Assembly: GCF_019402665.1 (NCBI RefSeq)
Contig: NZ_VSST01000043.1
Location: 1 to 64,000 of the forward strand
Source: Bradyrhizobium canariense
GTDB lineage: Bacteria; Pseudomonadota; Alphaproteobacteria; Rhizobiales; Xanthobacteraceae
Reading direction: 5' to 3'
Length of the DNA: 64,000 bases
Below are positions 27,942 to 37,545 of the stretch, in pieces. Below the pieces are notes generated by a model. It did not search any database, was not told the DNA's origin, and was given only the letters and a program-made list of their open reading frames with translations. Position 1 is the stretch's first letter. Every line of letters begins with the position of its first letter. The translations under genes and the position numbers were made by a program.

Positions 27942-30900
27942 TGGCTCTCAATATCTCGGCATGGTCGATCCGCAATCCGCTGCCATCGGTGGTTTTTTCC
28001 ATCATCCTCCTGATCCTCGGCTGGGTGTCCTTCACCAAGCTCGCAGTGACGCGGCTACCCTCGGCCGACATTCCCGTGATTTCGGTCGCGGTATCGCAAT
28101 TCGGCGCGGCACCCGCCGAGCTCGAATCCCAGGTCACCAAGACGGTTGAAGACGCCGTCTCCGGTGTCGAAGGCGTCAGGCACATCACCTCGCAGATCAC
28201 CGACGGCCTGTCGGTGACGACGATCCAGTTCGCGCTGGAGACCAACACCGACCGCGCGCTCAACGACGTCAAGGACGCGGTGACGCGCGTGCGCTCCAAC
28301 CTGCCGCAGAACGTCACCGAGCCGCTGATCCAGCGCGTCGACGTCATCGGCCTGCCGATCGTCACCTACGCCGCGATCTCGCCCGGCAAGACGCCGGAGC
28401 AGCTCTCCTATTTCGTCGACGACGTGGTCAAGCGCGCGCTGCAGGGCGTGCGCGGCGTCGCCCAGGTCGAGCGCATCGGCGGTGTCGAGCGCGAGATCCT
28501 GGTCTCGCTCGATCCCGACCGCCTGCAGTCGATGGGGTTGACGGCCGTCAATGTCAGCCAGAGCCTGCGCGGTACCAATGTCGACGTCGCCGGCGGTCGC
28601 GCCGAGATCGGCAAGAACGACCAGGCGATCCGCACCCTCGCCGGCGCCAAGACGCTGAGCGACCTCGCCGGCACCATGATTCCGCTGTTCGGCGGCGGCG
28701 AGGTCCGGCTCGACGATCTCGGCACCGTCACCGACACCATCGCCGACCGCCGTACCTTCGCCCGCTTCAACGGCGAGCCCATCGTCGCGCTCGGCATCAA
28801 ACGCTCCAAGGGTGCCAGCGACGTGAAGGTCGCCGAGGCCGTGCAGAAGCGCATCGACACGCTCAAGGCCACCTATCCCGACGTCGACCTGAAGGTGATC
28901 GACACCTCGGTCGAATATACCAACGGCAATTACCACGCGGCGATCTCGACCCTGTTCGAGGGCGCCATCCTCGCCGTCGTCATCGTGCTGTTGTTCCTGC
29001 GCGACCTGCGCGCCACCATCATCGCCGCGATCTCGCTGCCGTTGTCGATCTTCCCGGCATTCTGGGCGATGGACCTGCTCGGCTTCTCGCTCAACCTCGT
29101 CAGCTTCCTCGCCATCACGTTGTCGACGGGTATTCTGGTCGACGACGCCATTGTCGAGATCGAGAACATCGTCAGGCACATGAACATGGGCAAGTCGCCC
29201 TATCGTGCCGCCCTGGAAGCCGCCGACGAGATCGGCCTCGCGGTGATCGCGATCTCGCTGACGATCATCGCGATCTTCGCACCCGCGAGCTTCATGTCGG
29301 GCATCGCCGGACAGTTCTTCAAGCAGTTCGGCATCACCGTCTCGGTGCAGGTGTTCTTCTCGCTGCTCGCGGCGCGCTTCGTCACGCCGGTGCTCGCCGC
29401 CTACTTCCTCAAACATGGCAATCACGAAGAGCCGCCGCCCGGCCGCGTGCTGCGCTCCTATCACAGGATCGTGGGCTGGTCGGTGAAGCACTATTTCATC
29501 ACGGTGCTGGCCGGCTTCGGCGTCTTCGCCGCCTCGATCTGGAGCATCACGCTGCTGCCGCAGGGTTTCCTGCCGGCGCAGGACAGCTCGCGCTCGCTGG
29601 TTGCCCTCGAGCTGCCGCCGGGCACGCAGCTCGCTTACACCGAAAAAGTCACCGAAGACATCGTGGCGCGCCTGCGCAAGCGCCCTGAGGTGAAGAGCAT
29701 CTTCGTCGATGGCGGCCGCGTTCCACCAGGGACCCAGGAAGTCCGGCGCGCCGCCTTGATCATCAACTACACGCCCAAGGACAGCCGCGATATCACGCAG
29801 CGCGAACTCGAATTCTCGATCAGCCAGGAACTGGAGAACATTCCGGACATCCGCTTCTGGTTCCTCGACGAGAACGGCCTGCGCGCCATCTCGCTGGTCG
29901 TGACCGGCGCAGACGCCAACATCGTCAACAACGTCGCCAGCGAACTCGCGACGCAGATGAAGCGGATTCCCACCATCTCCAACGTGATCTCGGAAACCAC
30001 GCTGGAGCGGCCCGAGTTGCGCGTCGAACCGCGCGCCGATCTCGCCGCACGGCTCGGCGTGTCGACCGAAAGCCTGTCGCAGACCATCCGCGTCGCCACC
30101 ATCGGCGACGTCGGCCCCGCACTCGCCAAGTTCGACGTTGGCGACCGTCTGGTACCGATCCGCGTGCAGCTCGAGGATGCCGCGCGCGGCAATCTGAAGA
30201 CGCTCGAACAGTTGCGCGTCCCGCTCGGCGAGCACGGCGAGAAGGGCGGCGTGCCGCTCTCCGTCATCGCCGACGTCAAGCTCGACCAGGGTCCGACCAG
30301 CATCAACCGTTACGATCGCGAGCGACAGGCGACCGTGGCGGCCGATCTTGTCGGCTCCGCCGCGCTCGGCGACGCCACCAAGAAGATCTACGACCTCCCG
30401 GTCATGAAGAGCCGGCCGAAGGGCGTGAAGGTCTCCCCCTCCGGCGACGCCGAAAGCCTGAACGAACTGTCCGAAGGCTTTGCCACCGCGATCACGGCGG
30501 GCCTGATGATGGTCTACGCCGTGCTGGTGCTGCTGTTCGGCACCTTCCTGCAGCCGATCACCATTCTGTTCTCGCTGCCGCTCTCGATCGGCGGCGCGAT
30601 CGCGGCCCTGCTGATCACCGGCAAGCAGCTCACGACACCGGTGTGGATCGGCATCCTGATGCTGATGGGCATCGTCACCAAGAACGCGATCATGCTGGTG
30701 GAATTCGCCATCGAGTCCATTCACGCCGGCACACCGCGCGAAGAAGCCATGATCGACGCAGGCATGAAACGCGCACGCCCGATCGTGATGACCACGATCG
30801 CGATGGCCGCGGGCATGATGCCAAGCGCGCTCGCGGTCGGCGCCGGCGGCGAATTCCGCTCGCCGATGGCGCTCGCGGTGATCGGCGGCCTGATCTTCTC

Positions 30901-31090
30901 GACCATCCTGTCGCTGGTGTTCGTGCCCGCGATGTTCATGGTGATGGACGATCTCGGCGCCCTGATCTGGCGCTTCGCCAAGCGGCTGGTCGTGCACAGC
31001 GAAGATGCGGAGGGCGCCGGTCATCACGGAGCGGCGCCGGCCGACGCCATGCCGGGGCCGAAGAACATCGTGCACCCTGCGGCGGAGTAG
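27941..31090 (+). CDS. RND-family efflux permease (AcrB/MdtB type)
   Basis: 1049 residues, the full length of a hydrophobe/amphiphile efflux-1 pump. It has twelve predicted membrane helices in two halves: the first after residue 10 (SVVFSIILLILGWV), a block near 335-540 containing GILVDDAIVEIENI with the proton-relay acidic residues, and a final block with MGIVTKNAIMLVEFA. Large periplasmic loops follow helices 1 and 7. It exports drugs or small hydrophobic compounds using the proton gradient. Coupled with the adaptor upstream; no outer-membrane channel is encoded nearby. The C-terminal tail is His/Ala/Pro-rich. Confidence 0.93.
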   Translation: MALNISAWSIRNPLPSVVFSIILLILGWVSFTKLAVTRLPSADIPVISVAVSQFGAAPAELESQVTKTVEDAVSGVEGVRHITSQITDGLSVTTIQFALETNTDRALNDVKDAVTRVRSNLPQNVTEPLIQRVDVIGLPIVTYAAISPGKTPEQLSYFVDDVVKRALQGVRGVAQVERIGGVEREILVSLDPDRLQSMGLTAVNVSQSLRGTNVDVAGGRAEIGKNDQAIRTLAGAKTLSDLAGTMIPLFGGGEVRLDDLGTVTDTIADRRTFARFNGEPIVALGIKRSKGASDVKVAEAVQKRIDTLKATYPDVDLKVIDTSVEYTNGNYHAAISTLFEGAILAVVIVLLFLRDLRATIIAAISLPLSIFPAFWAMDLLGFSLNLVSFLAITLSTGILVDDAIVEIENIVRHMNMGKSPYRAALEAADEIGLAVIAISLTIIAIFAPASFMSGIAGQFFKQFGITVSVQVFFSLLAARFVTPVLAAYFLKHGNHEEPPPGRVLRSYHRIVGWSVKHYFITVLAGFGVFAASIWSITLLPQGFLPAQDSSRSLVALELPPGTQLAYTEKVTEDIVARLRKRPEVKSIFVDGGRVPPGTQEVRRAALIINYTPKDSRDITQRELEFSISQELENIPDIRFWFLDENGLRAISLVVTGADANIVNNVASELATQMKRIPTISNVISETTLERPELRVEPRADLAARLGVSTESLSQTIRVATIGDVGPALAKFDVGDRLVPIRVQLEDAARGNLKTLEQLRVPLGEHGEKGGVPLSVIADVKLDQGPTSINRYDRERQATVAADLVGSAALGDATKKIYDLPVMKSRPKGVKVSPSGDAESLNELSEGFATAITAGLMMVYAVLVLLFGTFLQPITILFSLPLSIGGAIAALLITGKQLTTPVWIGILMLMGIVTKNAIMLVEFAIESIHAGTPREEAMIDAGMKRARPIVMTTIAMAAGMMPSALAVGAGGEFRSPMALAVIGGLIFSTILSLVFVPAMFMVMDDLGALIWRFAKRLVVHSEDAEGAGHHGAAPADAMPGPKNIVHPAAE

Positions 31091-31146
31091 CTATTGGCCC
31101 CAGATCTCGGGCTCGACATCGGTAAGTGAAGTGCTATCTTTCGGGA

Positions 31147-31434
31147 ATGAACCTCATAAGCCGAACGCTTGAGATCGACGCCGACACTGATGCCCGTCTC
31201 CGGGAGATCGCGTCCGAGCGGGGAAAGGACATCGCAACGGTTCTCGCAGAGGCCGTCGCATTGCTCGATTCAGTGATCGACGTTTCCAGTCCAGATCTCG
31301 CAGAGGACCGCAGTCGTTACGACGACTTCAAGCGCACCGGCCTGGCTGTCCCACTCGACGACGTTAAAGCGTGGGTGGCAAGCTGGGATTCGGCAGACGA
31401 ACTGCCCAGTCCCCAGCCGCGCAAGGTGAAATGA
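31147..31434 (+). CDS. Antitoxin of a ParD/CopG-like toxin-antitoxin pair
   Basis: 95 residues. The N-terminal part (SRTLEIDADTDARLREIASERGKD, then TVLAEAVALLD) is a ribbon-helix-helix-like DNA-binding region; the C-terminal acidic tail would wrap the toxin. The ATG at 31147 is preferred over GTG 31126, though neither has a strong site. Its stop overlaps the toxin ATG by four bases (ATGA), the usual arrangement for such pairs. It probably neutralises the toxin and represses its own promoter. Confidence 0.75.
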   Translation: MNLISRTLEIDADTDARLREIASERGKDIATVLAEAVALLDSVIDVSSPDLAEDRSRYDDFKRTGLAVPLDDVKAWVASWDSADELPSPQPRKVK

Positions 31435-31715
31435 TCCACCTTTCGCCAGCCGCGGTCGAAGACATCGAGCGGCTGCGAACTTTCCTCGATACTGTTAATC
31501 CTGGCGCCGCGAAACGCGCCTTGGCCTCGATCTGGAAGGCAATCGATCGGCTGCCGGAATTGCCGGCGCTGGGCAAACCGACTGAGGATGCCGTCATCCG
31601 CCAAATCATCGTCCGCTTCGGCTCGTCAGCTTACATCGTGCGATATGTCATCGCTCCCGAGACAGGCGATATTCTCATTACGAGAATCTGGCATGGCCGT
31701 GAGGCACGGACCTGA
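31431..31715 (+). CDS. RelE/ParE-family toxin
   Basis: 94 residues with the ParE fold: an N-terminal helix pair (SPAAVEDIERLRTFL, ALASIWKAIDRL), the LPELPALGKPTED turn and the C-terminal strands VRYVIAPETGDILITRIWHGRE. ParE toxins inhibit DNA gyrase; RelE relatives cleave mRNA. The family signature favours ParE. Coupled to the antitoxin; convergent with the Crp-like gene, 5 bases away. Confidence 0.82.
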   Translation: MIHLSPAAVEDIERLRTFLDTVNPGAAKRALASIWKAIDRLPELPALGKPTEDAVIRQIIVRFGSSAYIVRYVIAPETGDILITRIWHGREART

Positions 31716-31720
31716 CGCCC

Positions 31721-32395
31721 CTACTCGTTCCGCGCGATCGCCGTCAGCTTGGTCATGTTCCGCAGCAGGATGCGGCCGCGCTGGAGATCGAGGATCGCTT
31801 CCTTGCGCCAGGCCTGAAGCTGGCGGTTGACGCTCTCGCGGGCGGCGCCGACGAAGACGCCGAGTTGCTCCTGCGAGATGTGCACCTCCGAGCCGAAATC
31901 GGCGGCGAGCGCGCAGAGGCGCCGCGCGAGGCGAACCGGCAGCGGCTGGAGCATGGACTCTTCCATGCGCTCGCTCTGCCAGCGGATGCGCTGGCACAGC
32001 AGCGCGATGATCTTGATCCCGACTTTCGGCTCGCGTTCGAGGAAAGCCAGAAAGTCTTCGCGCCGCAGCACGAACAACTCGCTGGCTTCGCCCGCGGTGG
32101 CGTCCGCAGTGCGGCTCTGGCCGTCCAGCACCGCAACCTCTCCGAACAGGTCGCCCGGCCCCATGAAGTTCAGCGTCAGGCGGCTGCCGTCGGAGGCGCC
32201 GGTCTCGATACGGACCTGGCCTCGGCGCACGCCGAACAGCGCATCGCCCGCGTCGCCCTTCTGGAACAGCACCTCGCCGTTCCCCAGATGCTGGGTGTGG
32301 CAGAGATTCGCCAGCCGCTGGAGCTCGTCTGCGCCGAGATCGGCGAACATCGCATTCATCTTGAGGATGACCGCAAATTCGGCCTGCTTGCTCAT
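31721..32395 (-). CDS. Crp/Fnr-family transcriptional regulator
   Basis: 224 residues. The cyclic-nucleotide-binding domain (about 10-130) keeps the phosphate-binding cassette FGEVAVLDGQSRTA with Glu86 and Arg95, so cAMP or a related nucleotide could bind; there are no FNR-type N-terminal cysteines. A dimerisation helix is followed by a helix-turn-helix (SQEQLGVFVGAARESVNRQL) whose recognition helix has Arg186, Glu187 and Arg191, the R-E-x3-R pattern E. coli CRP uses on TGTGA. ATG 32395 has AAGGA upstream. A near-perfect TGTGC-N6-TCACA box lies 80 bases upstream, suggesting autoregulation. Confidence 0.88.
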   Translation of the reverse strand: MSKQAEFAVILKMNAMFADLGADELQRLANLCHTQHLGNGEVLFQKGDAGDALFGVRRGQVRIETGASDGSRLTLNFMGPGDLFGEVAVLDGQSRTADATAGEASELFVLRREDFLAFLEREPKVGIKIIALLCQRIRWQSERMEESMLQPLPVRLARRLCALAADFGSEVHISQEQLGVFVGAARESVNRQLQAWRKEAILDLQRGRILLRNMTKLTAIARNE

Positions 32396-32474
32396 TTCAA
32401 TGTCCTTGTGAATTTCGTTGGCAAATCGCTTGGAACCATCAACATCAGGATCGCGTAAAACCGCGCCGGGGAAG

Positions 32475-32490
32475 TGTGCCATAAGTCACA
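32475..32490. promoter_or_regulatory. CRP-like box upstream of the Crp-family gene
   Basis: TGTGCCATAAGTCACA matches TGTGA-N6-TCACA with one mismatch. It lies between the Crp-like gene (start 32395) and asmA (start 32631), 80 bases before the former, a plausible autoregulatory site. One-mismatch sites are expected by chance a few times in 64 kb, so this rests mainly on position. Confidence 0.4.
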
Positions 32491-32630
32491 TAACTTTGCA
32501 GCACCCCCAGACTATTTTTCCGTGCTTGGAGCCGCTTCCCGTCCCGGGATAAACTCAGGCGCAAAGGACGCGCGCAAATGACGGTCATCTGCCGGATTCG
32601 ACGCCGATCGTCCGCCGCTGGAAAGTCGAC

Positions 32631-34709
32631 ATGAGAGCAGTGAAATTCGCCGGCGCGGCGGTGGCCGCCGTCGTCATCGTGATCGCACTCCTGCTGGTGG
32701 TCGGGATCCCCTCGGGCTTCCTGACGTCGACGATTGCCTCGCGTGTTGAGAGCGCGACCGGCTATCGCCTGTCGATCGACGGCACGACCAGAATCAGCCT
32801 GTGGCCGACGCTGAACGTAACGCTGAACGACCTCACGCTTGCCGACCCCAAGGACCGCAGCGGCATCACGCGCCTGACCATCGACAGCGTGCAGGCCGAC
32901 ATGTCGCTCTCGAGCGTCTGGTCGGGCCGCCCGAAGATCAGCGAACTCGTCGTCACCCATCCCGTGCTCTACCAGCCGCTGCTGCGTGAACGCCTGCCGA
33001 ATGCCGGCGGCACGTCGAAGCCGGTCGCGCTCGATACCGACGGCGCCGCCATCGACCGCGTCAAGGTCACCGATGGCGAGATCGCATTCGCGCGCATGCG
33101 CGATCGTGTCGAGAGCCGCATCAGCGCCGTCAATGCCGATGCCATCGTCGGTCGCGACCGCAAGGTCAACATCACCGGCACCGCACGGGTCGGCGAGCAT
33201 CCGACCAAGTTCGACATCCAGGCAATCACGCCGGCGCCGCCGGCCGACCGGCCGACCATTCCGGTGGATTTCGCCATCGACATGCCTGATGTGCTGAAGT
33301 CCCGGCTCGCAGGTCATGCCGAGATGCGGCTGAGCGGCGATGTCGTGATGATCAACGGCGTGAGCGGCACGCTCGGCGATGGTGCCTTCAACGGCTGGGC
33401 CTCGGTCGATATCGCGAGCAAGCCTCTGGTCAAGGTCGATCTCGACTTCCAGCGGCTCGCGATTCCGCTGGCGAAATCGCCGGAAGGCGCGTCCGGGCAG
33501 CCCTGGAGCGATGCGCCGATCGATGTGTCCGCGCTCAACTATGTCGATGCGCAAATCAGGATCTCCGCGCATGAGGCGGTGATCGGCGAGGCAGGCCTCG
33601 CGCCGCTGGCGGTCGATGCAAAACTCGCCGGCGGCGTGCTGAAGGCCGGCACCGCCAATCTCGGCGCCTATGGCGGCCAGGTCACGGGCGAATTGATCCT
33701 GGATGCCACCAGCGGCGCGCCGAGCTTTGCCATGCATTCCGACCTCGCCGGCGTGCGCGCGCTGCCGCTGCTGCAGGGCCTCGCCGAATTCGACCGGATC
33801 GACGGCAAGCTGCAGGCCAAGCTCGCGCTGCGCAGCGCCGGCACCAGCCAGCGCGCGCTGATGGCGAACATGCAGGGCACGGCCTTCGTCAATTTCCAGG
33901 ACGGCGCCATTCGCGGCATCAACGTCGCACAGATGATCCGCTCGCTGACATCGGGCACGCTGTCCGGCTGGCAGGAAAACGGAGACAGCAATCGGGAGCA
34001 GAGCACGGATCTGTCGCAGCTCTCGGCGTCGTTCCGGATCGACAAGGGCCAGGCGGTGACCACCGATCTCAACCTGACCGGACCGCTGGTCCGCGTGACC
34101 GGCGCCGGCACGATCGCACTCGACACCAAGATGATGGGCTTCCGCGTCGAGCCGAAGCTGGTGATGACGACCGAAGGCCAGGGTCGCGCCGCCGAGCCGG
34201 TCGGCTTCGGCATTCCCGTGATGATCCAGGGCACCTGGTCGCAGCCACGGATCTATCCTGACATGGCCGGCATGCTGGACAATCCGGATGCCGCCTATGC
34301 CAAGCTGCGCGAGATGGGCAAGGGGCTGTTCGGCGCTGATGGGGCCGGACTCGGCAATATTTTGGGCAGCCTTGGCCTCGGGGGAGCCACCGCGCCGGGT
34401 GGCGGCAATTTGACCGGCAATGCCAATCCGCAAACCCAGCAGCCCGGACAGAACAACCCGCTCGGCGGCCCCTTGGGCGAGGCGATCGGCAATCTGATCC
34501 AGCAGGGGCTTTCCGGTGGCGCGGGAAACGGCACGGCGACTGGGACTGGCACCGGCACTGCCACCGGCCGCAGCCGCAGCCTGCCTGCGGCGCCATCCCC
34601 ATTGACGCCGCAAGCCTCGCCGGCGTCCCCCGCCCTGGAGGACCCGCCGGCGGCGCAGCAGGACAGCCAGCCGATGAACGACGTGCTGCGACAGCTCTTT
34701 AATCGATGA
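32631..34709 (+). CDS. AsmA-family protein
   Basis: 692 residues. One N-terminal membrane helix (about 5-28) anchors a large periplasmic beta-rich domain starting with the AsmA signature (TGYRLSIDGTTRISLWPTLNVTL). The AsmA C-terminal domain is seen around DLSQLSASFRIDKGQAVTTDLNLTGPLVRVTGAGTI. The final 130 residues are low-complexity, Gly/Asn/Pro/Thr-rich. AsmA-like proteins influence outer-membrane assembly and may carry phospholipid between membranes. Divergent from the Crp-like gene. The start at ATG 32631 is set by the membrane helix. Confidence 0.9.
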   Translation: MRAVKFAGAAVAAVVIVIALLLVVGIPSGFLTSTIASRVESATGYRLSIDGTTRISLWPTLNVTLNDLTLADPKDRSGITRLTIDSVQADMSLSSVWSGRPKISELVVTHPVLYQPLLRERLPNAGGTSKPVALDTDGAAIDRVKVTDGEIAFARMRDRVESRISAVNADAIVGRDRKVNITGTARVGEHPTKFDIQAITPAPPADRPTIPVDFAIDMPDVLKSRLAGHAEMRLSGDVVMINGVSGTLGDGAFNGWASVDIASKPLVKVDLDFQRLAIPLAKSPEGASGQPWSDAPIDVSALNYVDAQIRISAHEAVIGEAGLAPLAVDAKLAGGVLKAGTANLGAYGGQVTGELILDATSGAPSFAMHSDLAGVRALPLLQGLAEFDRIDGKLQAKLALRSAGTSQRALMANMQGTAFVNFQDGAIRGINVAQMIRSLTSGTLSGWQENGDSNREQSTDLSQLSASFRIDKGQAVTTDLNLTGPLVRVTGAGTIALDTKMMGFRVEPKLVMTTEGQGRAAEPVGFGIPVMIQGTWSQPRIYPDMAGMLDNPDAAYAKLREMGKGLFGADGAGLGNILGSLGLGGATAPGGGNLTGNANPQTQQPGQNNPLGGPLGEAIGNLIQQGLSGGAGNGTATGTGTGTATGRSRSLPAAPSPLTPQASPASPALEDPPAAQQDSQPMNDVLRQLFNR

Positions 34710-34995
34710 TTGCAGGACCAAAGCGCTGGACTCCCAGCCCTCCCTTGCCAAGCCCATCCCCTTACATCGGCTTGCCCGGCAGCGGCTTCCTCCAAACGGA
34801 CGAGACTGCGACAATTCACCATGCTTGCGCCTGCCCAGCGTCCAAGGCGGATAACCAAGACGGGTAACCACGCCGGCTGCTCGGCCGGCCCTTGACCAGT
34901 CCCTTCACAGTCCCCTGGACCAAATTGTGCTAGAAGGCTCGCAGGGTCCGTGCGGACCGTAGCGCCGGCGCTGATGGTGGCGCGAGAGGATCGGG

Positions 34996-37443
34996 ATGGC
35001 AGGAGCGAACGACAAGACACGGTTTCTGCGCGAGGGTCTGTTCGCCAAATACGTCGTCTCTCTTGTCGGCCTCGTCGTGTTCGTGCTCGCCGTCAACGGC
35101 GCGATGGAGAGCTGGATCTCCTACCGCGCCACCAAGACACAGCTGACCGACGGTCTCGAGGACAAGGCGCAGGCAGCCGCGCGGCGGATCGAGCAGTCGA
35201 TCTCCGAGCTCGAGCGCCAGATCAGCTGGGTGACGCGGGCGAGCCAGGACACGCTCGAGAAGCGCCGCGCCGACTACGCCCAGCTGCTGCACCAGGTCTC
35301 GGTCGTCACTCAGCTGTTCCAGCTCAACGGCGACGGCCGCGAGGTGCTGCGCGTCTCGCGCCAGTCGACCACGACCGGCAGCAATGCCGACCTCTCCCGC
35401 GACATGCGCTTCACCGACACCGTCGCCCGCGGCGTCAGCTACGCACCGGCCTGGTTCTCCGACCGGACGCCGTTCATGTCGATCTCGGTGGCGCATTCCG
35501 GTTTCAACGCCGGCGTCACCGTGGCCGAGCTCGATCTCAGCTTTCTCTCCGAGTACCTCTCCGACGCTCAGGTCGGCAAGGCGGCGTTCGCCTATGTGGT
35601 CGATCCGCGCGGCCGCGTGCTGGCGACGTCCTCGAAAGGGCCCGAAATCGGCAAGGACCTCTCGAAGCTGCCGCAAGTTGCGGCCGCGGTTGCGCCCGGC
35701 CACGCGCCCGACAATTCGGGCACCGACTTCAACGGCCATGCGGTGATGAGCGCCGCGAGCACCGTGCCGAAGCTCGGCTGGAGCGTGATGTTCGAGCAGC
35801 CGACCACGCAAGCCTTGATGCCGATCCGCGACCAGCTGGTGCGCATTGCGCTGCTGATCGGCATGGGCCTGCTGGTCGCGATCCTCGCCGGCACGCTTCT
35901 GGCGCGCCGCATGATCATTCCGATCACGGCGCTGCGTGACGGCGCGCACAAGCTCGGCGAGGGTGATTTCAGCCATCGCATCGAGGTGCACACCGCGGAC
36001 GAGCTGGAAGATCTCGCTGGCCAGTTCAACCGCATGGCCAGCCAGATCCAGGAAACCTATTCGGATCTGGAGACCAAGGTCGAGGAGCGCACCCGCGATC
36101 TCGCGCAGTCGATCAACGAGCTCAAGGTGCTGGAAGAGGTCGGCCGCGCGGTCGCCGCCTCGCTCGATCTCAACGCCGTGCTGCCGACGATCGCTGCGCG
36201 CGCCATCGAGATCACCCATGCCGACGCGGTGCTGATCTACGGCTATGAGGCCGAGGCGCGCCGCTTCAATCTGGTCGAGGCCAACGGCATCGACAAATCC
36301 GCCGACGGCGCCCATGTCACCATCGACGAGGGCCAGGATATCCTGAGCGATGCGGCCGGCAGCGGCGAACCGATCGCGATTTCAGATCTCGACCAGGCCT
36401 CCGAGCAGCCGCTGCGCGACGTCGCGATCGCTGCCGGCTTCCATTCGGTGCTCGTGGTGCCGCTGGTGGATCAGCAGGGCACGCTCGGCTCGCTGGTGGT
36501 GCTGCGCCGCGCCAGCGGCGAGTTCGCCGCCAGCATCATCGGCCTGATGCGCACATTCGCTAACCAGGCCGTGCTGGCGATGCGCAATGCGCGGCTGTTC
36601 ACCGAGGTCGACCACAAGGGCCGTGAGCTCGCGGCTGCGCACGAAACCGTGCAGCAGCAGGCCGCCAAGCTCCAGGAGCAGACCGAGCAGCTGCGCAACT
36701 GGAACCGCTCGCTGGAAGAGCGGGTCGAGAAACAACTCGGCGAGATCGGCCGCATCAAGCGGCTCGAACGCTTCCTCGCGCCGCAAGTCGCGCAGCTGAT
36801 CGCCTCGTCCGACGGCCACGATGCGCTGCTCGACAGCCACCGCCGCGAGGTCACCGTCGTGTTCTGCGATCTGCGCGGCTTCACCTCGTTCACGGAGGCG
36901 ACCGAGCCGGAAGAGGCGATGAACGTGCTGCGCGAATATCACGCCGCGCTTGGCGAGCTGATCCACCGCTATGAAGGCACGCTCGACCGCTTTGCCGGCG
37001 ACGGCGTGATGATCCTGTTCAATGCGCCCATCCAGTTCGCCGACCACACCAAGCGCGCGGTGAAGATGGCCGTCGAGATGCGCGACACGATCGGCGCCCT
37101 GACCGAGAAATGGAAGAACCGCGGCCACTCGCTCGGATTCGGCGTCGGCGTCGCCATGGGCTACGCCACGCTCGGCCAGATCGGCTTCGAGCAGCGGCTC
37201 GAATATGCCGCGATCGGGAGCGTCACCAATCTCTCCTCCCGCCTCTGCGACGAAGCCAAGGCCGGCCAGGTCGTCGTCAGCCGCCGCGTCTACGGCATGG
37301 TCGAGCCCTGGGTCGAAGCCCGCGCGCTCGACGATCTCGTGCTCAAGGGTTTTAACCACCCCGTGCTCGCGATGGAGATTCTGTCGTGGCGCGAGGAGGT
37401 CGAGAACGTGGTGGACGCCGCCGCGGCAAGGCGGCGCGGCTAG
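34996..37443 (+). CDS. Membrane adenylate/guanylate cyclase with HAMP and GAF domains
   Basis: 815 residues: membrane helix (about 19-38), a periplasmic dCACHE-like sensor (to about 285), a second helix (about 287-307), HAMP (about 308-360), a coiled coil, a GAF domain (about 385-530), another long coiled coil and a class III cyclase domain (about 615-795). The two metal-binding aspartates are Asp625 (VVFCDLRGFTSF) and Asp669 (FAGDGVMILF). It makes cyclic AMP or GMP in response to a periplasmic signal. The presence of a Crp-like regulator in the same window is suggestive, not proof of a link. ATG 34996 is the only sensible start. Confidence 0.92.
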   Translation: MAGANDKTRFLREGLFAKYVVSLVGLVVFVLAVNGAMESWISYRATKTQLTDGLEDKAQAAARRIEQSISELERQISWVTRASQDTLEKRRADYAQLLHQVSVVTQLFQLNGDGREVLRVSRQSTTTGSNADLSRDMRFTDTVARGVSYAPAWFSDRTPFMSISVAHSGFNAGVTVAELDLSFLSEYLSDAQVGKAAFAYVVDPRGRVLATSSKGPEIGKDLSKLPQVAAAVAPGHAPDNSGTDFNGHAVMSAASTVPKLGWSVMFEQPTTQALMPIRDQLVRIALLIGMGLLVAILAGTLLARRMIIPITALRDGAHKLGEGDFSHRIEVHTADELEDLAGQFNRMASQIQETYSDLETKVEERTRDLAQSINELKVLEEVGRAVAASLDLNAVLPTIAARAIEITHADAVLIYGYEAEARRFNLVEANGIDKSADGAHVTIDEGQDILSDAAGSGEPIAISDLDQASEQPLRDVAIAAGFHSVLVVPLVDQQGTLGSLVVLRRASGEFAASIIGLMRTFANQAVLAMRNARLFTEVDHKGRELAAAHETVQQQAAKLQEQTEQLRNWNRSLEERVEKQLGEIGRIKRLERFLAPQVAQLIASSDGHDALLDSHRREVTVVFCDLRGFTSFTEATEPEEAMNVLREYHAALGELIHRYEGTLDRFAGDGVMILFNAPIQFADHTKRAVKMAVEMRDTIGALTEKWKNRGHSLGFGVGVAMGYATLGQIGFEQRLEYAAIGSVTNLSSRLCDEAKAGQVVVSRRVYGMVEPWVEARALDDLVLKGFNHPVLAMEILSWREEVENVVDAAAARRRG

Positions 37444-37545
37444 CCAAAACAAAAAACTGCGAAAACAACCCCATGCACAGTAGCCGGGGCCTGCAAGATC
37501 AATGGCTTACGCGGGCACGGAATGGGCTGGAAGCGGTGCGGGTGA

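Noticed and set aside
28055..31075. 1006-codon open frame on the minus strand
   Set aside because: It lies fully antisense to the RND pump, which has clear family motifs throughout. The antisense protein is rich in Arg, His, Asp and Gln, as expected from the complement of GC-rich coding DNA.
32445..34871. 808-codon open frame on the minus strand
   Set aside because: Antisense to the AsmA gene; low-quality composition and no plausible start signal.
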